A stretch of DNA of 64,000 bases from Methanobrevibacter arboriphilus (GCF_019669925.1 NZ_AP019779.1:1503001-1567000); one strand, 5' to 3'; counted from the stretch's first letter, positions 49,317 to 59,837 are shown. Numbers and translations: made by a program. The notes: generated from the sequence alone by a model not told the origin.

Positions 49317-49886
49317 TTAATCTATGATTGTTGATTCAATTACAACTTCATTGTTAATAACATCCATTTTAATAATTGTTGTTAAGGAACATCCTGTTTC
49401 ATCTTCTACAATTCTTTTACCTTCTCCTTTCTCAATTACAGCTATTGCATCTTTAATTTCAACACCCATATTTTTAAGAGCTTTAATAACAGCTATATAT
49501 GTTCCACCAGTACTCACAACATCATCTATAAGGAGTATTTTTTCCCCTTTATTCACCTGGTTAATATATAGGTTTTGTTCACTATAACCAGTTTTTTGAA
49601 ATACTGGAACTTCTCCAGGAAGCCCATATTCTCTTTTCCTAATTACTACAAAAGGAATATTTGTTTCAAGTGAAAGTGCCGTAGCTAAATGGATTCCCAT
49701 TGCCTCAATACAAACAATCTTATCAATATCTAAATCAGAATTATTTTTAATAACCTCTACAATTTCTCTTAAGATTTCAGGCTTCATTTCAGGGATTCCA
49801 TCTGATACAGGATGAACAAAATAACTATACTCTCCTTTTTTCACGATTGGAGATTCTTGTAATGTTTTTTTAAATTCTTCAAGCAT
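49317..49886 (-). CDS. hpt: Hypoxanthine/guanine phosphoribosyltransferase
   Basis: The 189-residue protein has the PRPP-binding motif KILLIDDVVSTGGT, a flexible-loop region FVVIRKREYGLPGEVPVFQKTGYSEQ, and the opening MLEEFKKTLQESPIVKKGEYSYFVHPVSDG, all typical of the archaeal APRT-like HGPRTase group. It salvages hypoxanthine and guanine into IMP and GMP with PRPP. AAAGTGATAAT precedes the ATG. An adenine preference cannot be excluded from motifs alone. Confidence 0.9.
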   Translation of the reverse strand: MLEEFKKTLQESPIVKKGEYSYFVHPVSDGIPEMKPEILREIVEVIKNNSDLDIDKIVCIEAMGIHLATALSLETNIPFVVIRKREYGLPGEVPVFQKTGYSEQNLYINQVNKGEKILLIDDVVSTGGTYIAVIKALKNMGVEIKDAIAVIEKGEGKRIVEDETGCSLTTIIKMDVINNEVVIESTIID

Positions 49887-50481
49887 ATTATCACTTTATT
49901 AACTATTTTTGTTTACATTCCTTATTATTATTTATATTTTCATTATTAGTATTTATATTCTTATTATCTTTACTTATACTCTTATTATCCTTATTATCTT
50001 TATTATATTTATTATAATTATTTATATTTTAATTATCATTATTTATATTCTTATTACCTTTATTAATATCATTATTATACTTATTTATATTATTCATACG
50101 GTATTATTAGATTTAATTATTATTAATTAGTTTTAAAAACATAATTTTTATGAGATATTTTTAATAAATTTCTTAATCAATTTATTAATCATTAATTATT
50201 TATTAAATGATTACTAAATATAATTTTGTATAAATAATCTCTGTAATTTTTATAATATTAGTTTATATATGTTAATTTTGTATGTTAATTTTTATAATAT
50301 TAATATTAAATGTTATATAATTACTATTTAAAATATAATTATTGTTTATGGTGTAATTATATAGTGTAATTATTATTTAGGATATAATAATTGCTTATAA
50401 TATGATCATGTTTAAATTATTTAAAAATATTATCGTGAATTTTACTAATTAAAAGTTATTAATTAAAAGCCTGGTGATTAG
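49887..50481. other. Divergent AT-rich spacer with TTATTATC/TTTATATT microsatellite-like text
   Basis: From 49915 to 50095 the sequence is a degenerate run of CTTATTATCTTTATTTATATT words. It yields an accidental 73-codon ORF of Ile/Tyr/Phe that is not a credible protein. Promoters for hpt and srp54 must lie at the two ends. Confidence 0.55.
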
Positions 50482-51816
50482 ATGTTAGGAAATTTAGGGA
50501 AGAGTCTTACAAACACAATGAAAAAATTGGCAGGTATGACTGTAATCGATGAAAAAACCATTAAAGAAGTTGTTAAAGATATTCAAAGAGCTTTAATTCA
50601 GTCTGATGTTAATATATCTTTAGTTTTAAATTTATCAAAAAAAATTGAAGATAGGGCACTTAATGAAAAACCACCAAAAGGAATTACTCCAAGAGAACAT
50701 GTAATAACTATTGTTTATGAAGAAATGGTCAATCTTCTTGGAAGTGAACCTCATGAACTTGAAATAAATGATAAACCTTTTAAAATAATGTTTTTAGGAT
50801 TACAAGGAAGTGGTAAAACAACTACCATTGGAAAACTATGCAGATTTTTACAAAAAAAAGGTTTTTCACCTGCTGTTGTTTCTACAGACACTTGGAGACC
50901 AGCTGCTTATGAACAATTGAGACAGCTAACAGAAGAGATGCAAATATCTCTTTATGGTGATCCTGATAATAAAGATGCGGTTGATTTAGCTCGTAAAGGT
51001 TTAAAAAAGTTTAAAAATCAAAAAATCATCATATTTGATACAGCAGGAAGACATAAAGAAGAAAAAGATCTTCTTGATGAAATGGAGAAGCTTTCTTCTG
51101 TTATTGAGCCAAATGAAGCAATGTTAGTCATTGATGGAACTATTGGTCAACAGGCTGGAGAACAAGCTAAAGCTTTTGCAAGTACTACTGATGTTGGTTC
51201 AATTGTAATTACAAAGTTAGATGGTTCAGCTAAAGGAGGAGGTGCTCTTTCAGCTGTTGCTGAAATTGGTGCACCAATAAAATTTATTGGGACTGGTGAA
51301 AGAGTAGATGATTTTGAAGTTTTTGATCCTGAAAGATTTATTTCTCGTTTACTTGGGATGGGAGATATTAGGAGTTTAATTGAAAAAGCTGAAGAAGTTG
51401 TTGATGAAGATGTAGCTGCTGAAACAATGAATGCTATGTTAAGTGGTAAATTCACTATTAAAGATATGGAAAACCAGTTTGAAATGATGAATAAAATGGG
51501 GCCAATGAAACAAATTATGAATATGATTCCAGGTCTTGGTGGAAAAGTACCTAAAGAAGCTTCTAAAATGACTGAAGATAAAATAAATAAGTATAAAATT
51601 ATAATGTCTTCTATGAGTACTTATGAAAAGGAAAATCCAAAGGTTATTAAGCAATCTAGAGTAATGAGAATTGCTAAAGGTTCTGGAGTTAAAAATGAAG
51701 AAGTTAAAGAACTTTTAAAATATTATAATAATACAAAAAAAGCTATGAAAGGCATAGGAAAACGAGGGATGGGTGGAGGATCTATGGGGCGACTTATGGG
51801 TCAATTCATGAGATAA
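50482..51816 (+). CDS. srp54: Signal recognition particle 54 kDa protein
   Basis: The 444-residue GTPase has the N domain ([18 protein letters not shown]), the G domain with [38 protein letters not shown] and [14 protein letters not shown], and a Met-rich M domain ([23 protein letters not shown]) that binds signal peptides and SRP RNA. It targets secretory proteins, including the adhesins of this window, to the Sec translocon. GGTGATTAG precedes the ATG. No ftsY or SRP RNA gene was seen nearby. Confidence 0.98.
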   Translation: MLGNLGKSLTNTMKKLAGMTVIDEKTIKEVVKDIQRALIQSDVNISLVLNLSKKIEDRALNEKPPKGITPREHVITIVYEEMVNLLGSEPHELEINDKPFKIMFLGLQGSGKTTTIGKLCRFLQKKGFSPAVVSTDTWRPAAYEQLRQLTEEMQISLYGDPDNKDAVDLARKGLKKFKNQKIIIFDTAGRHKEEKDLLDEMEKLSSVIEPNEAMLVIDGTIGQQAGEQAKAFASTTDVGSIVITKLDGSAKGGGALSAVAEIGAPIKFIGTGERVDDFEVFDPERFISRLLGMGDIRSLIEKAEEVVDEDVAAETMNAMLSGKFTIKDMENQFEMMNKMGPMKQIMNMIPGLGGKVPKEASKMTEDKINKYKIIMSSMSTYEKENPKVIKQSRVMRIAKGSGVKNEEVKELLKYYNNTKKAMKGIGKRGMGGGSMGRLMGQFMR

Positions 51817-51978
51817 ATTTTTAATTTCTTTTAAATTTATTTTTAAACACATTTAAGTTAATAAATCTAAATCCATTTAAATCCATTAAATCTATTTAAT
51901 ATATTTAATCCATTTAAATTTATTCTAAATTCAATTAAATCTATTTTTAAACTTATTTTAACTCTTATAGGAGTAAGT

Positions 51979-52986
51979 ATGTCATTATATGATATGAATA
52001 TTGAAAAAGCTATTAAAGCTATTAAAAAACAGAATGCTAAGAATGTTGGTCTCCAATTTCCAGAAGGTCTTAAGACTCAAGGAACTAATATTGCAAGAAT
52101 TCTTGAGAAAGAAACCAATGCTAATATTATAATTTCTGGAGATCCTTGTTTTGGTGCTTGTGATGTAAGTGATAGTAAGATGGAGGATATAGTTGATTTA
52201 ATTATTCATTATGCTCATACTCCCCTTCCGATTAAATATAATGTTCCAGTACTGTTTATTGAAAGCTATTCTAAAGTTGACATTTATAAATCTCTTGATG
52301 AAGCTCTTGAATTGATTAAAAATTATTCTAAAATTGCTGTAGCTACTACAACACAACATTTAAATCTTTTAAATGAAATAAAAGACTATTTAGAAGATAA
52401 TGGGAAAGAAATTGTTTTAGGGTCTTCAAAAAGTACTTTGAAAGGACAAGTTTTAGGTTGTAATTTTTCTTCTATAAAAAATCTTGATGCTGATGCTTAT
52501 CTTTTTTTAGGTAGTGGAAATTTTCATCCATTAGGTATTCATCTTTTTACTAAATCTCCAGTAATAGTTGCTGATCCTTATAGTGGAGAAGCAAGAGATA
52601 TAGGGGACTTTGCTGATAGGATTCTTAGAATAAGATTTGCAAGAATAACTAAAGCAAAAGAAGCTAAAAAATGGGGAATACTAATTTCTTCTAAAGAAGG
52701 ACAATATAGGTTTGAATTAGCTAAAGAAATAAAAAAAACCCTTAATGATGAAGGAATGGAAGCTTATTTAATAATGATTGATAATATAACTCCTGATGCA
52801 CTTTTGCATTATATGGATTTAGATGCTTTTGTTGTTACTGCTTGTCCTCGAATTGCTATTGATGATTCTCAAATGTATAAAAAACCCCTAATAACTCCTC
52901 AAGAATTAGAAATAGCTCTAAATAAAAGAAAATGGGAAAATTATCAGCTTGATGAAATACTGTTTCATGAAAAAAATAAATATTGA
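51979..52986 (+). CDS. dph2: Diphthamide synthesis enzyme Dph2
   Basis: The 335-residue protein has the three cysteines of the non-canonical radical SAM cluster, Cys57 (GDPCFGACD), Cys161 (VLGCNF) and Cys289 ([10 protein letters not shown]). They agree in position with Cys59/163/287 of the Pyrococcus horikoshii homodimeric enzyme. It transfers the 3-amino-3-carboxypropyl group from SAM to the target His of aEF2, the first step of diphthamide synthesis. The extra Cys61 is outside the triad. A good ribosome-binding site (TAGGAG) precedes the ATG. Confidence 0.96.
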   Translation: MSLYDMNIEKAIKAIKKQNAKNVGLQFPEGLKTQGTNIARILEKETNANIIISGDPCFGACDVSDSKMEDIVDLIIHYAHTPLPIKYNVPVLFIESYSKVDIYKSLDEALELIKNYSKIAVATTTQHLNLLNEIKDYLEDNGKEIVLGSSKSTLKGQVLGCNFSSIKNLDADAYLFLGSGNFHPLGIHLFTKSPVIVADPYSGEARDIGDFADRILRIRFARITKAKEAKKWGILISSKEGQYRFELAKEIKKTLNDEGMEAYLIMIDNITPDALLHYMDLDAFVVTACPRIAIDDSQMYKKPLITPQELEIALNKRKWENYQLDEILFHEKNKY

Positions 52987-53319
52987 GTCTTCTATTTAAT
53001 TTCTGTTTATTATATTAATATTTATTAATATTGGAATTGTAATATATCTAATTTTTACAATCAATTTTTATACATAATTTTTATGAAAACCTTTTTTCTA
53101 AATAAGTTCATTTATAAAAAAGTTTATTTATAAACAATTTCATTTATACACAATTAATATATATGATGAAATTCAAAATTTATAACTTGCAACACTAATA
53201 ATATTGAAAATGATTATATATAATATAAACAATTTATAATTTTAAAGCTAATTTGTAACATTGTTTTATTAGTTTTTTATTCAAATTTCATTAAAATTCT
53301 TATTTTTAGAGGTATAAGT
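52987..53319. other. AT-rich spacer between dph2 and csl4
   Basis: No gene is visible. Repeats of TTTATAAAAAAGTTTATTTATAAACAATTTCATTTATAC-type words lie at about 53090-53160. Confidence 0.45.
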
Positions 53320-53889
53320 ATGAAAGTTAAATCTGGAGATTTTGTGATGCCAGGAGATGTTCTTGGTGTTAGTGAACAATTTTTACCTGATAAATGGACC
53401 TATGATGATGAAGGTTATATTAGAGCATCTGTTTTAGGAACAGTTGATATTAATTCTTCAAAGAAAAAAATTTCTATAGTCCCTTCTTCAGGCAATCCTG
53501 CTGTTTTGAATGTGGGGGATAGTATTTATGGGGAGATAACTGATGTTCGTGGTCAAAGAGCAATGATTAATGTCCAGAAAATGAAAAATACTTCTAGGAA
53601 ATTAGCTCTCCCATATATGGCTGCAATTCATATTTCACAAGTAAAAAAAGGATATTTAGAAAAATTAACTGATGCTTTTAGAATTGGGGATATTATTGAA
53701 GCCAAAGTATCTAAAATAATGGGAGATAATTTAGATTTAAATACTGAAAATAATGAAGATGGTGTTGTAAAAGCTATGTGCACTAGATGTCGTGCATATA
53801 TGGTGCCAACTGAAAGGAAAGATGAAGTTTATTGTGAAGTTTGTGATAGAAAAGAAAGAAGAAAAGTTTCCACAAACTATGATTGCTGA
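53320..53889 (+). CDS. csl4: Exosome complex RNA-binding protein Csl4
   Basis: The 189-residue protein has an N-terminal domain with VMPGDVLGVSEQFLPDKWTYDDEGYIRASVLGTV, an S1-like domain (VGDSIYGEITDVRGQRAMINVQ...AAIHISQVKKGYLEKLTDAFRIGDIIEAKV), and a C-terminal zinc ribbon CTRCRAYMVPTERKDEVYCEVC. It forms the cap of the archaeal exosome and recruits RNA and DnaG. GAGGT precedes the ATG. It is followed 77 bases later by rpoL, a common archaeal pair. Confidence 0.95.
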   Translation: MKVKSGDFVMPGDVLGVSEQFLPDKWTYDDEGYIRASVLGTVDINSSKKKISIVPSSGNPAVLNVGDSIYGEITDVRGQRAMINVQKMKNTSRKLALPYMAAIHISQVKKGYLEKLTDAFRIGDIIEAKVSKIMGDNLDLNTENNEDGVVKAMCTRCRAYMVPTERKDEVYCEVCDRKERRKVSTNYDC

Positions 53890-53966
53890 ATAAATGATAT
53901 ATTTATAAATAACTGATATATTTATAATATTCAGCTAATATTTGATAATATTTATAGGATGATAAA

Positions 53967-54242
53967 ATGGATGATATTGAGATTTTGAAAAGTACAAAAT
54001 TAGAACTGGAATTAATGATTCCTGGTGAAAGCCACACTATTTGTAATGCTTTGAGAAAAATCCTTATGGAAGATGAGGAAATTGATTATGCTGTTTATGG
54101 TATTGATCACCCCTTAATAGGTGAACCAATAATAACAATTAAGGCTAAAAGAACTAAAGATCCTAAAAAATCACTTTTAAAGGCATCTAATAAATTAAAA
54201 GACCAAACTGAAGAGTTTAAGAATTTAATAGAATCAATGTAA
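53967..54242 (+). CDS. rpoL: RNA polymerase subunit L (Rpb11-like)
   Basis: The 91-residue protein has LELELMIPGESHTICNALRKILMEDEEIDYAVYGIDHPLIGEPIITIKAKRTKDPKKSL, the alpha-like dimerisation fold of archaeal RpoL. It pairs with RpoD (Rpb3) in polymerase assembly. AGGATGATAAA precedes the ATG. Confidence 0.96.
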   Translation: MDDIEILKSTKLELELMIPGESHTICNALRKILMEDEEIDYAVYGIDHPLIGEPIITIKAKRTKDPKKSLLKASNKLKDQTEEFKNLIESM

Positions 54243-54602
54243 ATATCTGAAACATAAATATTCAATATTTTTTGTTTTAGGATATTGTCGTATTTATATT
54301 AAGGATTTAAGGATATATTAGAGATATTCTATATGTTTAATTATATACATTTTATATTGTAAAATTATTTTAATATCTTATTGATTTTTTATTAAATTAT
54401 TAAATTATTAAATTATTAAACTTATTAAAACTATTAAAATCATTAAAGCTATTAAAATTATTAATTTCTGGTATTAAAATAAATTATGGGTCTGTTATTT
54501 ATTTACTATTTTTATTATTTTTATTTTAGTTTTATCATAATTTTATAAAATCAGCTTCAAATGGAAATTTTATATAATTTTATATAATTAGTTGTGATAT
54601 GT
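54243..54602. other. AT-rich spacer with TTATTAAA repeats
   Basis: Words such as TTATTAAA and CTATTAAAAT repeat at about 54390-54465. TATATAATTTTATATAATTAG just before the Nudix gene may hold its TATA box. No gene is visible. Confidence 0.45.
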
Positions 54603-55046
54603 TTGAGTAATTACAAAAAACCTTCTATTACAGTAGATATAATTATTTTTAATGAAAAAAACAATGGAAATAATGGAATAACCAAAAATAAAGAATTAGT
54701 TTTAATTAAAAGAAAAAATGAACCATTTAGGGGGCACTGGGCGATACCTGGCGGATTCGTTGATTATGGTGAATTGGTGGAAAATGCTGCTTTAAGAGAA
54801 GCTAAAGAAGAAACAGGGGTTGATGTTAAAATTAAAAAACTTTTCGGTGTTTATTCAGATCCTAAAAGAGACCCTCGAGGGCACACGATTACTATTGTTT
54901 ATATGGCTAATGGGGACTTTAGCAAAATGAAAGCAGATAGTGATGCTTCAGATGCTCGAATAATATCTTTTGAGGATATTGAAGATCTTAATCTTGCTTT
55001 TGATCATAAAAAGATACTATGTGATGTTTTTAAGGAATTGAAATAG
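54603..55046 (+). CDS. Nudix hydrolase (ADP-ribose pyrophosphatase-like)
   Basis: The Nudix box is complete: GGFVDYGELVENAALREAKEETG (G-x5-E-x7-R-E-x2-E-E), preceded by PFRGHWAIPGGF. The TTG at 54603 is taken as start because GTGAT (54594-54598) fits the local ribosome-binding pattern; the GTG at 54594 would add three residues. The sequence PKRDPRGHTITIVYMA downstream is typical of archaeal ADP-ribose pyrophosphatase and NADH pyrophosphatase relatives. It hydrolyses nucleoside diphosphate sugars; the exact substrate is not certain. Confidence 0.88.
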   Translation: MSNYKKPSITVDIIIFNEKNNGNNGITKNKELVLIKRKNEPFRGHWAIPGGFVDYGELVENAALREAKEETGVDVKIKKLFGVYSDPKRDPRGHTITIVYMANGDFSKMKADSDASDARIISFEDIEDLNLAFDHKKILCDVFKELK

Positions 55047-55203
55047 TTTAAACATATAAAAATTATATCATAAAAATTTAATGATTAAGTTTTTATAAAA
55101 TTATGATTATAAAATAATAAGAAAATAATATTGATTATAACATGGAATTATAATCGATCATGCATTAATATCATATTAATATTATATTATTGGGAGGAAT
55201 ATT

Positions 55204-55518
55204 ATGGAGTTTTGTCCGAAATGTGGAGCTATGATGCTTCCAAATGGTGATAAATTTCAATGTAAATGTGGTTATACTAAAAGTTTAACTGAAGAAGATG
55301 TTAATCAATATGCAGTTAATGAAAAAGTTGATGCAAAAGAAAATGTCATAATGAAAGGAGAAGATATTAATACACTTCCTACAACCAAAGTAACATGTCC
55401 AAAATGTGGCAATGAAAAAGCTTCTTGGTGGTTACAACAAACTCGTAGTGCTGATGAAGCAGAAACAAGATTTTTAAGATGTTTAAAATGTAAACATACT
55501 TGGAGAGAATATGATTAA
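55204..55518 (+). CDS. tfs: Transcription factor S (TFS)
   Basis: The 104-residue protein has two zinc ribbons: CPKCGAMM...FQCKCGY at the N-terminus (Rpb9-like) and [38 protein letters not shown] at the C-terminus (TFIIS-like). The usual TFIIS acidic hairpin DE is present in [10 protein letters not shown]. It stimulates transcript cleavage by backtracked RNA polymerase. GGGAGG precedes the ATG. Its place between RNA polymerase and PCNA genes is typical. Confidence 0.96.
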   Translation: MEFCPKCGAMMLPNGDKFQCKCGYTKSLTEEDVNQYAVNEKVDAKENVIMKGEDINTLPTTKVTCPKCGNEKASWWLQQTRSADEAETRFLRCLKCKHTWREYD

Positions 55519-55850
55519 GATAGTATTAATCTTTCAATATTCTAAAATTTAATTTATTAGAATTCATTATTTAAAATTTACTATCAATAGTATAATGATT
55601 AGATTACATTATTCATGGTGATTAGATTATATTGTTATTGATTAGATTATATTATCATAAGTGATTAGATTATATATTATATGTAATTAAATTATTATTA
55701 ATATTCCTCACTAAATGATGGAATATTATATTATTATTATTCATTTTTTCTGTTTAGATAAGTATATACTACTGATTTATATATAATAAGTTTTTATATT
55801 TAATTAAAAACTAAATAGTATAGATATTTAAAATTTATTGAGGAAATCCA
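55519..55850. other. AT-rich spacer with GTGATTAGATTATATT repeats
   Basis: Three or four imperfect GATTAGATTATATTxTTAT copies lie at about 55595-55690. TTTATATATAATA (about 55776-55788) is a plausible TATA box for the membrane-protein gene. No ORF of note is seen. Confidence 0.45.
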
Positions 55851-56696
55851 ATGGCTGATTCCAAGAAAAATTCTGACGATGAATCGATTATTGATAAAAT
55901 TGTTTCATCTATTAATAAAATCGATAAAGTTGATTCTGATGAAGGATTAAATGAAGAAGAAAAGGATAATAATGAAAAATCAAAAGATAATACTTCTGAT
56001 AAGGACTTATTTTTAACATCTAAAACAGATGAAATCATTTCTAATGATTTTAAACGCAAATTTCCTTTTTTAGCTATAGTAGGTATGGTAATTGGTATAG
56101 TTATTATTTTAGCAGGGATTTTTTTTATTTTAGGAGCTTCTGAAAGAGTTGTTGATAGTGTTGCTTCAGGTGAAACTGGTACCTTAGCTATTTTTATAAT
56201 ATTTATGGGAATTGTAATCCTCGGAGCTTCTGTTCTTGGTATTTTATCAAAAAAAGGCCCAATTTTAGATACATTTAATCTTGATGACTTAAAATTATTA
56301 GACGAAGATGATTATGAAGATGATCATGAATCTAAAGATAATAATAAATCTAATAATAAATCTAATAATAAACCTAACAATAAACCTAACAATAAGCATA
56401 AAATTGAAGTTAAGGATTCAAAAAATCAATTAGATGACTTGGAACATAATTCAAATAAAGATTCTAGTTTAGATAATTTTGATAATATAGAGAAATTCAA
56501 AGATTTAGATGAAGATGGAAATGAAATTCCTAATGAGAGTATTTCTAATGATGATAATAATTATGAAATCTTAGAGGATAATGATGAAACCTTTGAAAAT
56601 ATCTCCAAATCTAAGGATAATAAATTAAAAGAAGATTCTAATGAAGATACTGAAGCTATTGAAGAAAATGAGCTTAATGAGTCTAATGATAAATAA
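55851..56696 (+). CDS. Two-helix membrane protein with long acidic tails
   Basis: The 281-residue protein has a charged N-terminal part (Asp/Glu/Lys/Ser, ~65 residues), two transmembrane helices (FLAIVGMVIGIVIILAGIFFILG and LAIFIIFMGIVILGASVLGILS), then a 160-residue, strongly acidic, low-complexity tail with NKSNNKSNNKPNNKPNNK and many Asp/Glu. GAGG precedes the ATG. No family was recognised. Both tails appear to be on the same side; the Lys/Asp-rich nature suggests a disordered cytoplasmic or surface region. The position between TFS and PCNA is probably conserved in relatives, but this was not checked. Confidence 0.7.
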   Translation: MADSKKNSDDESIIDKIVSSINKIDKVDSDEGLNEEEKDNNEKSKDNTSDKDLFLTSKTDEIISNDFKRKFPFLAIVGMVIGIVIILAGIFFILGASERVVDSVASGETGTLAIFIIFMGIVILGASVLGILSKKGPILDTFNLDDLKLLDEDDYEDDHESKDNNKSNNKSNNKPNNKPNNKHKIEVKDSKNQLDDLEHNSNKDSSLDNFDNIEKFKDLDEDGNEIPNESISNDDNNYEILEDNDETFENISKSKDNKLKEDSNEDTEAIEENELNESNDK

Positions 56697-56704
56697 AAAA
56701 TGTG

Positions 56705-56724
56705 TTATAGGTTTAAACCTATAA
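56705..56724. terminator. Perfect 20-bp palindrome after the membrane-protein gene
   Basis: TTATAGGTTT and its exact reverse complement meet eight bases after the stop at 56696. As RNA it would form an 8-bp stem with a TTAA loop. No T-run follows directly, so the role could be 3'-end protection rather than termination. The rest of the 594-base spacer (to 57290) has four copies of TATAGTTTCTATT at about 56780-56830 and no gene. Confidence 0.5.
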
Positions 56725-57290
56725 TATAAATATACTATAGCATAATTATAATATAGTATAGATTTGAATGATATTATCTTATAGTTTCTATTTATAGTTT
56801 CTATTTATAGTTTCTATTTATAGTTTTTATAATAATTATTATAACAATATACTATTATAATATATTCATTTATAAAATTTATATTTATTTTATAAAATGT
56901 TAAAATTATCTTTATTTTTAATAAGTTTCAGATTTATAAGCTATAACATTTTTTATAAGCTATAAAATTCAATATAACATTTAATTCATTTAAATTATAA
57001 CCTATAAAACTTATAATTTATAAAACTTTGAAAATCTTATAAACTTTGAAAATCTTATATACGTATAAATATGATGAAGAACTATCATATATATACATTA
57101 TATAATGATGAATAACATTGAACACTATAGTTATTAATGGATTAGAATAATATTATAAAATATAAAAATATTGTAGATTATAATATTATAAATTTAATAA
57201 TTAATAATAATTATTTTAGTAGAATAATTCTTTTATTAACTAATTTAATGTTATCTAAAATCTTAAAACAGTTAAAGAGATGATTTTAAA

Positions 57291-58025
57291 ATGTTTAAAG
57301 CTGAATTAAGTAATCCTAATATTTTAAAAACAAGTTTTGATGCTATTTCATCTATTGTTGATGAAGTACAAATTCAAACTGATAGTGAGGGTATTAGACT
57401 GGATGCCCTAGATCGTAGCCACATTACATTTGTTCATTTGGAACTTAAAGCAAGTTTATTTGATGAATTTATTTGTGATGAACCAGAAAAAATCAATATA
57501 GACACTGACGAATTCGTTAAAGTTTTAAAACGTTCTAAAAGTGATGATAGAGTAATAATGTCTCTTGATGAAGGAAATTTTATCATAACTTTTGAAGGGG
57601 AAGCTAAAAGAACTTTTAAAATCAGATTAATTGACATTGATCAGGAACCTCCTTCACCTCCTAAATTAGACCATCCTACTCAATTTGAAATTCCTTTTGC
57701 ACTTTTAAAGGATTCTATTGCGGATATTGATATATTTTCAGATAAAATTTCTTTAAAAGTTGATAATGAGTACTTTAGGGCTGGAGCTGAAGGTGAATTT
57801 GGTGATGCTAATATTGAGTATCTTCATGGAGAAAAAATTGAAACAGACGCTAAATCAGTTTTTTCACTTGAAAAAATTAGAGAAATGCTCAAAGCAGATA
57901 AATTTTCTGATATAGCTGTTATTAAACTTGGAGATGATATGCCTCTAGATCTTAAACTTAAAATGGTTTCTGATGATGGTGAACTCAGCTTTTTGCTTGC
58001 TCCAAGGATAGAAACTGAAGATTAA
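57291..58025 (+). CDS. pcn: DNA polymerase sliding clamp (PCNA)
   Basis: The 244-residue protein has the two-domain clamp fold: [52 protein letters not shown], the interdomain loop [23 protein letters not shown], and the C-terminal [26 protein letters not shown]. It is the homotrimeric clamp for replicative polymerase and ligase. AGAGATGAT precedes the ATG. The GINS subunit gene is downstream. Confidence 0.97.
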   Translation: MFKAELSNPNILKTSFDAISSIVDEVQIQTDSEGIRLDALDRSHITFVHLELKASLFDEFICDEPEKINIDTDEFVKVLKRSKSDDRVIMSLDEGNFIITFEGEAKRTFKIRLIDIDQEPPSPPKLDHPTQFEIPFALLKDSIADIDIFSDKISLKVDNEYFRAGAEGEFGDANIEYLHGEKIETDAKSVFSLEKIREMLKADKFSDIAVIKLGDDMPLDLKLKMVSDDGELSFLLAPRIETED

Positions 58026-58331
58026 TCAGTTTCTTATTTAAATTTTAATCTATTTAGTTTTTTTACTTACATATAGTTTTTCAATGCTAGGTCAGTTAAT
58101 TTTATTTTATATTTAGAATAACAAATGTTTACTTGCAATAAGTGATATTTAAGTATTTTAAGTTCTATATTAATCCTATATTCATAAATCAATTAATTTA
58201 CATATAATTTCAAGATTTAAATTATTTTAGCTTCTTAAAATTAGCTTTTATTAAATCATTGGCTTTTAGTAGATTATTAGATTTTATTAAGCTATTAGCT
58301 TTTATTAAAAATTAATTAGAGATGATTATTT
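58026..58331. other. AT-rich spacer between pcn and the GINS gene
   Basis: Repeats of TTAGCTTTTATTAA-like words lie at about 58240-58310. No gene is visible. Confidence 0.45.
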
Positions 58332-59513
58332 TTGGAAGATCAATTTTTTGCTAAATTACGTGAAATTCAAAGAAAAGAACGTGCAAATAGCTCATTAGCT
58401 AGAGTTGGAAATGATTTTTATAAAAGAACTCATAGATACTTAGATAATATTAGAGATATTGCTGTTAATGATCCTTTTTCAGAAGAAAGCGATTTATTAA
58501 GGAATGCTCAGAGAATAGCTACTGAAATCTGTGAAATTAGAGAACATAAGATAGCTGATGCTGCTGTCATGAATATTCATAGGTCTTATCATCTTTTTCA
58601 AGGAAAGCCTCAATTCGATTTAATAGATACAACTCCTTTGAACATTACTGAAGAAGAAGAAAAACTTTATTTTTCATTTATTGATGTTTTAAAAGCACAT
58701 AGAAGGTCTATATCATTAGATGAACTCACAACTGATGATAATAATTCTAATTATTTATCAAATAAAAAATCTTCTGATGATTCTATTAATAATGAATCTG
58801 ATGATAGTAACTATAATGTTACTTCTAATATTGAATCTAATAGTGGGTCTAATAATATTGAATCTAATAATAAATCTGACGATAAATTCATTAATAATAA
58901 ATTAAAGAATAAAAATAATGATATTAAAAATAATTTAATTGAAGATAATGATGTTAAAAATGATAATGTTCTAAAAAGACTTAAAACCATAAAATCTGCT
59001 AAAGTTATTGAAGATGAAAAAGTCGAAAGCATTGAAAAGCAAATTTCTAAGTCAAATAATATTAATGAAAAAAATAATCATTATGAATCTTCAAAATCTT
59101 CAGAATCTTCAGAATTACCAAAATCAATAGAATCCCCCAAAACAGATAAATCAAATGTTTCTAAAGATTCTAAGAAAAATAATTGTATTCAGGGCAATAA
59201 GAATATAAAAAATGGACAAAAATCTGAATTAGCTAATATTATTGGTAATGAAGATGATCAATTTGTTGATTTAGATTCATTAGTTGTTGATGAGACATTT
59301 AGTTCTGTTAATTCTCTTGATCTAAATAAATCAAAATCAACAGTGAATAAAATAGCTAATGTAATGATTCTAATATTTTCTGAGATTAATTCTATTATGG
59401 GTGTAGATAAAAAGATTTATGGTCCTTTTAAACCTCAGGATATTGTTATAATGCCAGATATTAATGCAAAAATCTTAATTAAGAATAAAAAAGGTAGATT
59501 GGTTAAAATTTAA
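58332..59513 (+). CDS. GINS complex subunit Gins15 (Gins51) with long disordered linker
   Basis: The TTG at 58332 starts a 393-residue protein. The alpha-helical A domain covers residues ~1-130 (FFAKLREIQRKERANSSLARVGNDFYKRTHRYLDNIRDI...). The small beta B domain is at the C-terminus, residues ~335-393 (MILIFSEINSIMGVDKKIYGPFKPQDIVIMPDINAKILIKNKKG). Between them lies a ~190-residue Ser/Asn/Asp/Lys linker, much longer than in other archaea. A-then-B order identifies Gins15. GINS links Mcm helicase and GAN/RecJ in the replication fork; the PCNA gene next door fits. The region DQFVDLDSLVVDETF just before the B domain may be a contact motif (inference). Confidence 0.85.
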   Translation: MEDQFFAKLREIQRKERANSSLARVGNDFYKRTHRYLDNIRDIAVNDPFSEESDLLRNAQRIATEICEIREHKIADAAVMNIHRSYHLFQGKPQFDLIDTTPLNITEEEEKLYFSFIDVLKAHRRSISLDELTTDDNNSNYLSNKKSSDDSINNESDDSNYNVTSNIESNSGSNNIESNNKSDDKFINNKLKNKNNDIKNNLIEDNDVKNDNVLKRLKTIKSAKVIEDEKVESIEKQISKSNNINEKNNHYESSKSSESSELPKSIESPKTDKSNVSKDSKKNNCIQGNKNIKNGQKSELANIIGNEDDQFVDLDSLVVDETFSSVNSLDLNKSKSTVNKIANVMILIFSEINSIMGVDKKIYGPFKPQDIVIMPDINAKILIKNKKGRLVKI

Positions 59514-59812
59514 TTTTATACATTGTTTTATCTATTTTAGCTATAATTAATAGCTTCAATAATGTAAAAATTTTTCATTTACATTATGAAAATTTTTATT
59601 ATTCCATTAAATTTAAATATGGATTAAAATAATATATTATATTAATATCTATTATTTAAATGAAAAGTTTATTATTAATTTTTTATAAAATTTAGGACCT
59701 ATTTTGGGTTTATTAAGCTTAAATCATTTAGGTTAATGTTTTAGTGATATATTTTTCTTTAAAATTAATATATTGCTTTTTTGACAATTATTTTAAGATA
59801 ATAAATATTCAA

Positions 59813-59837
59813 CGTACTGTTTTTATATCGTACTGTT
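59813..59837 (+). promoter_or_regulatory. Promoter of the L44e operon: TATA box between two CGTACTGTT repeats
   Basis: CGTACTGTT occurs at 59813-59821 and 59829-59837, 16 bases apart, and TTTTATAT (59821-59828) fills the gap. This lies ~85-105 bases before the rpl44e ATG. A protein recognising the direct repeat would compete with TBP. The rest of the spacer from 59514 has no gene. Confidence 0.5.

Noticed and set aside
49909-50130. 73-codon hydrophobic ORF of Ile/Tyr/Phe/Thr on the plus strand
   Set aside because: It is a translation of the TTATTATC/TTTATATT low-complexity run, with no ribosome-binding site and no plausible helix pattern beyond base composition.
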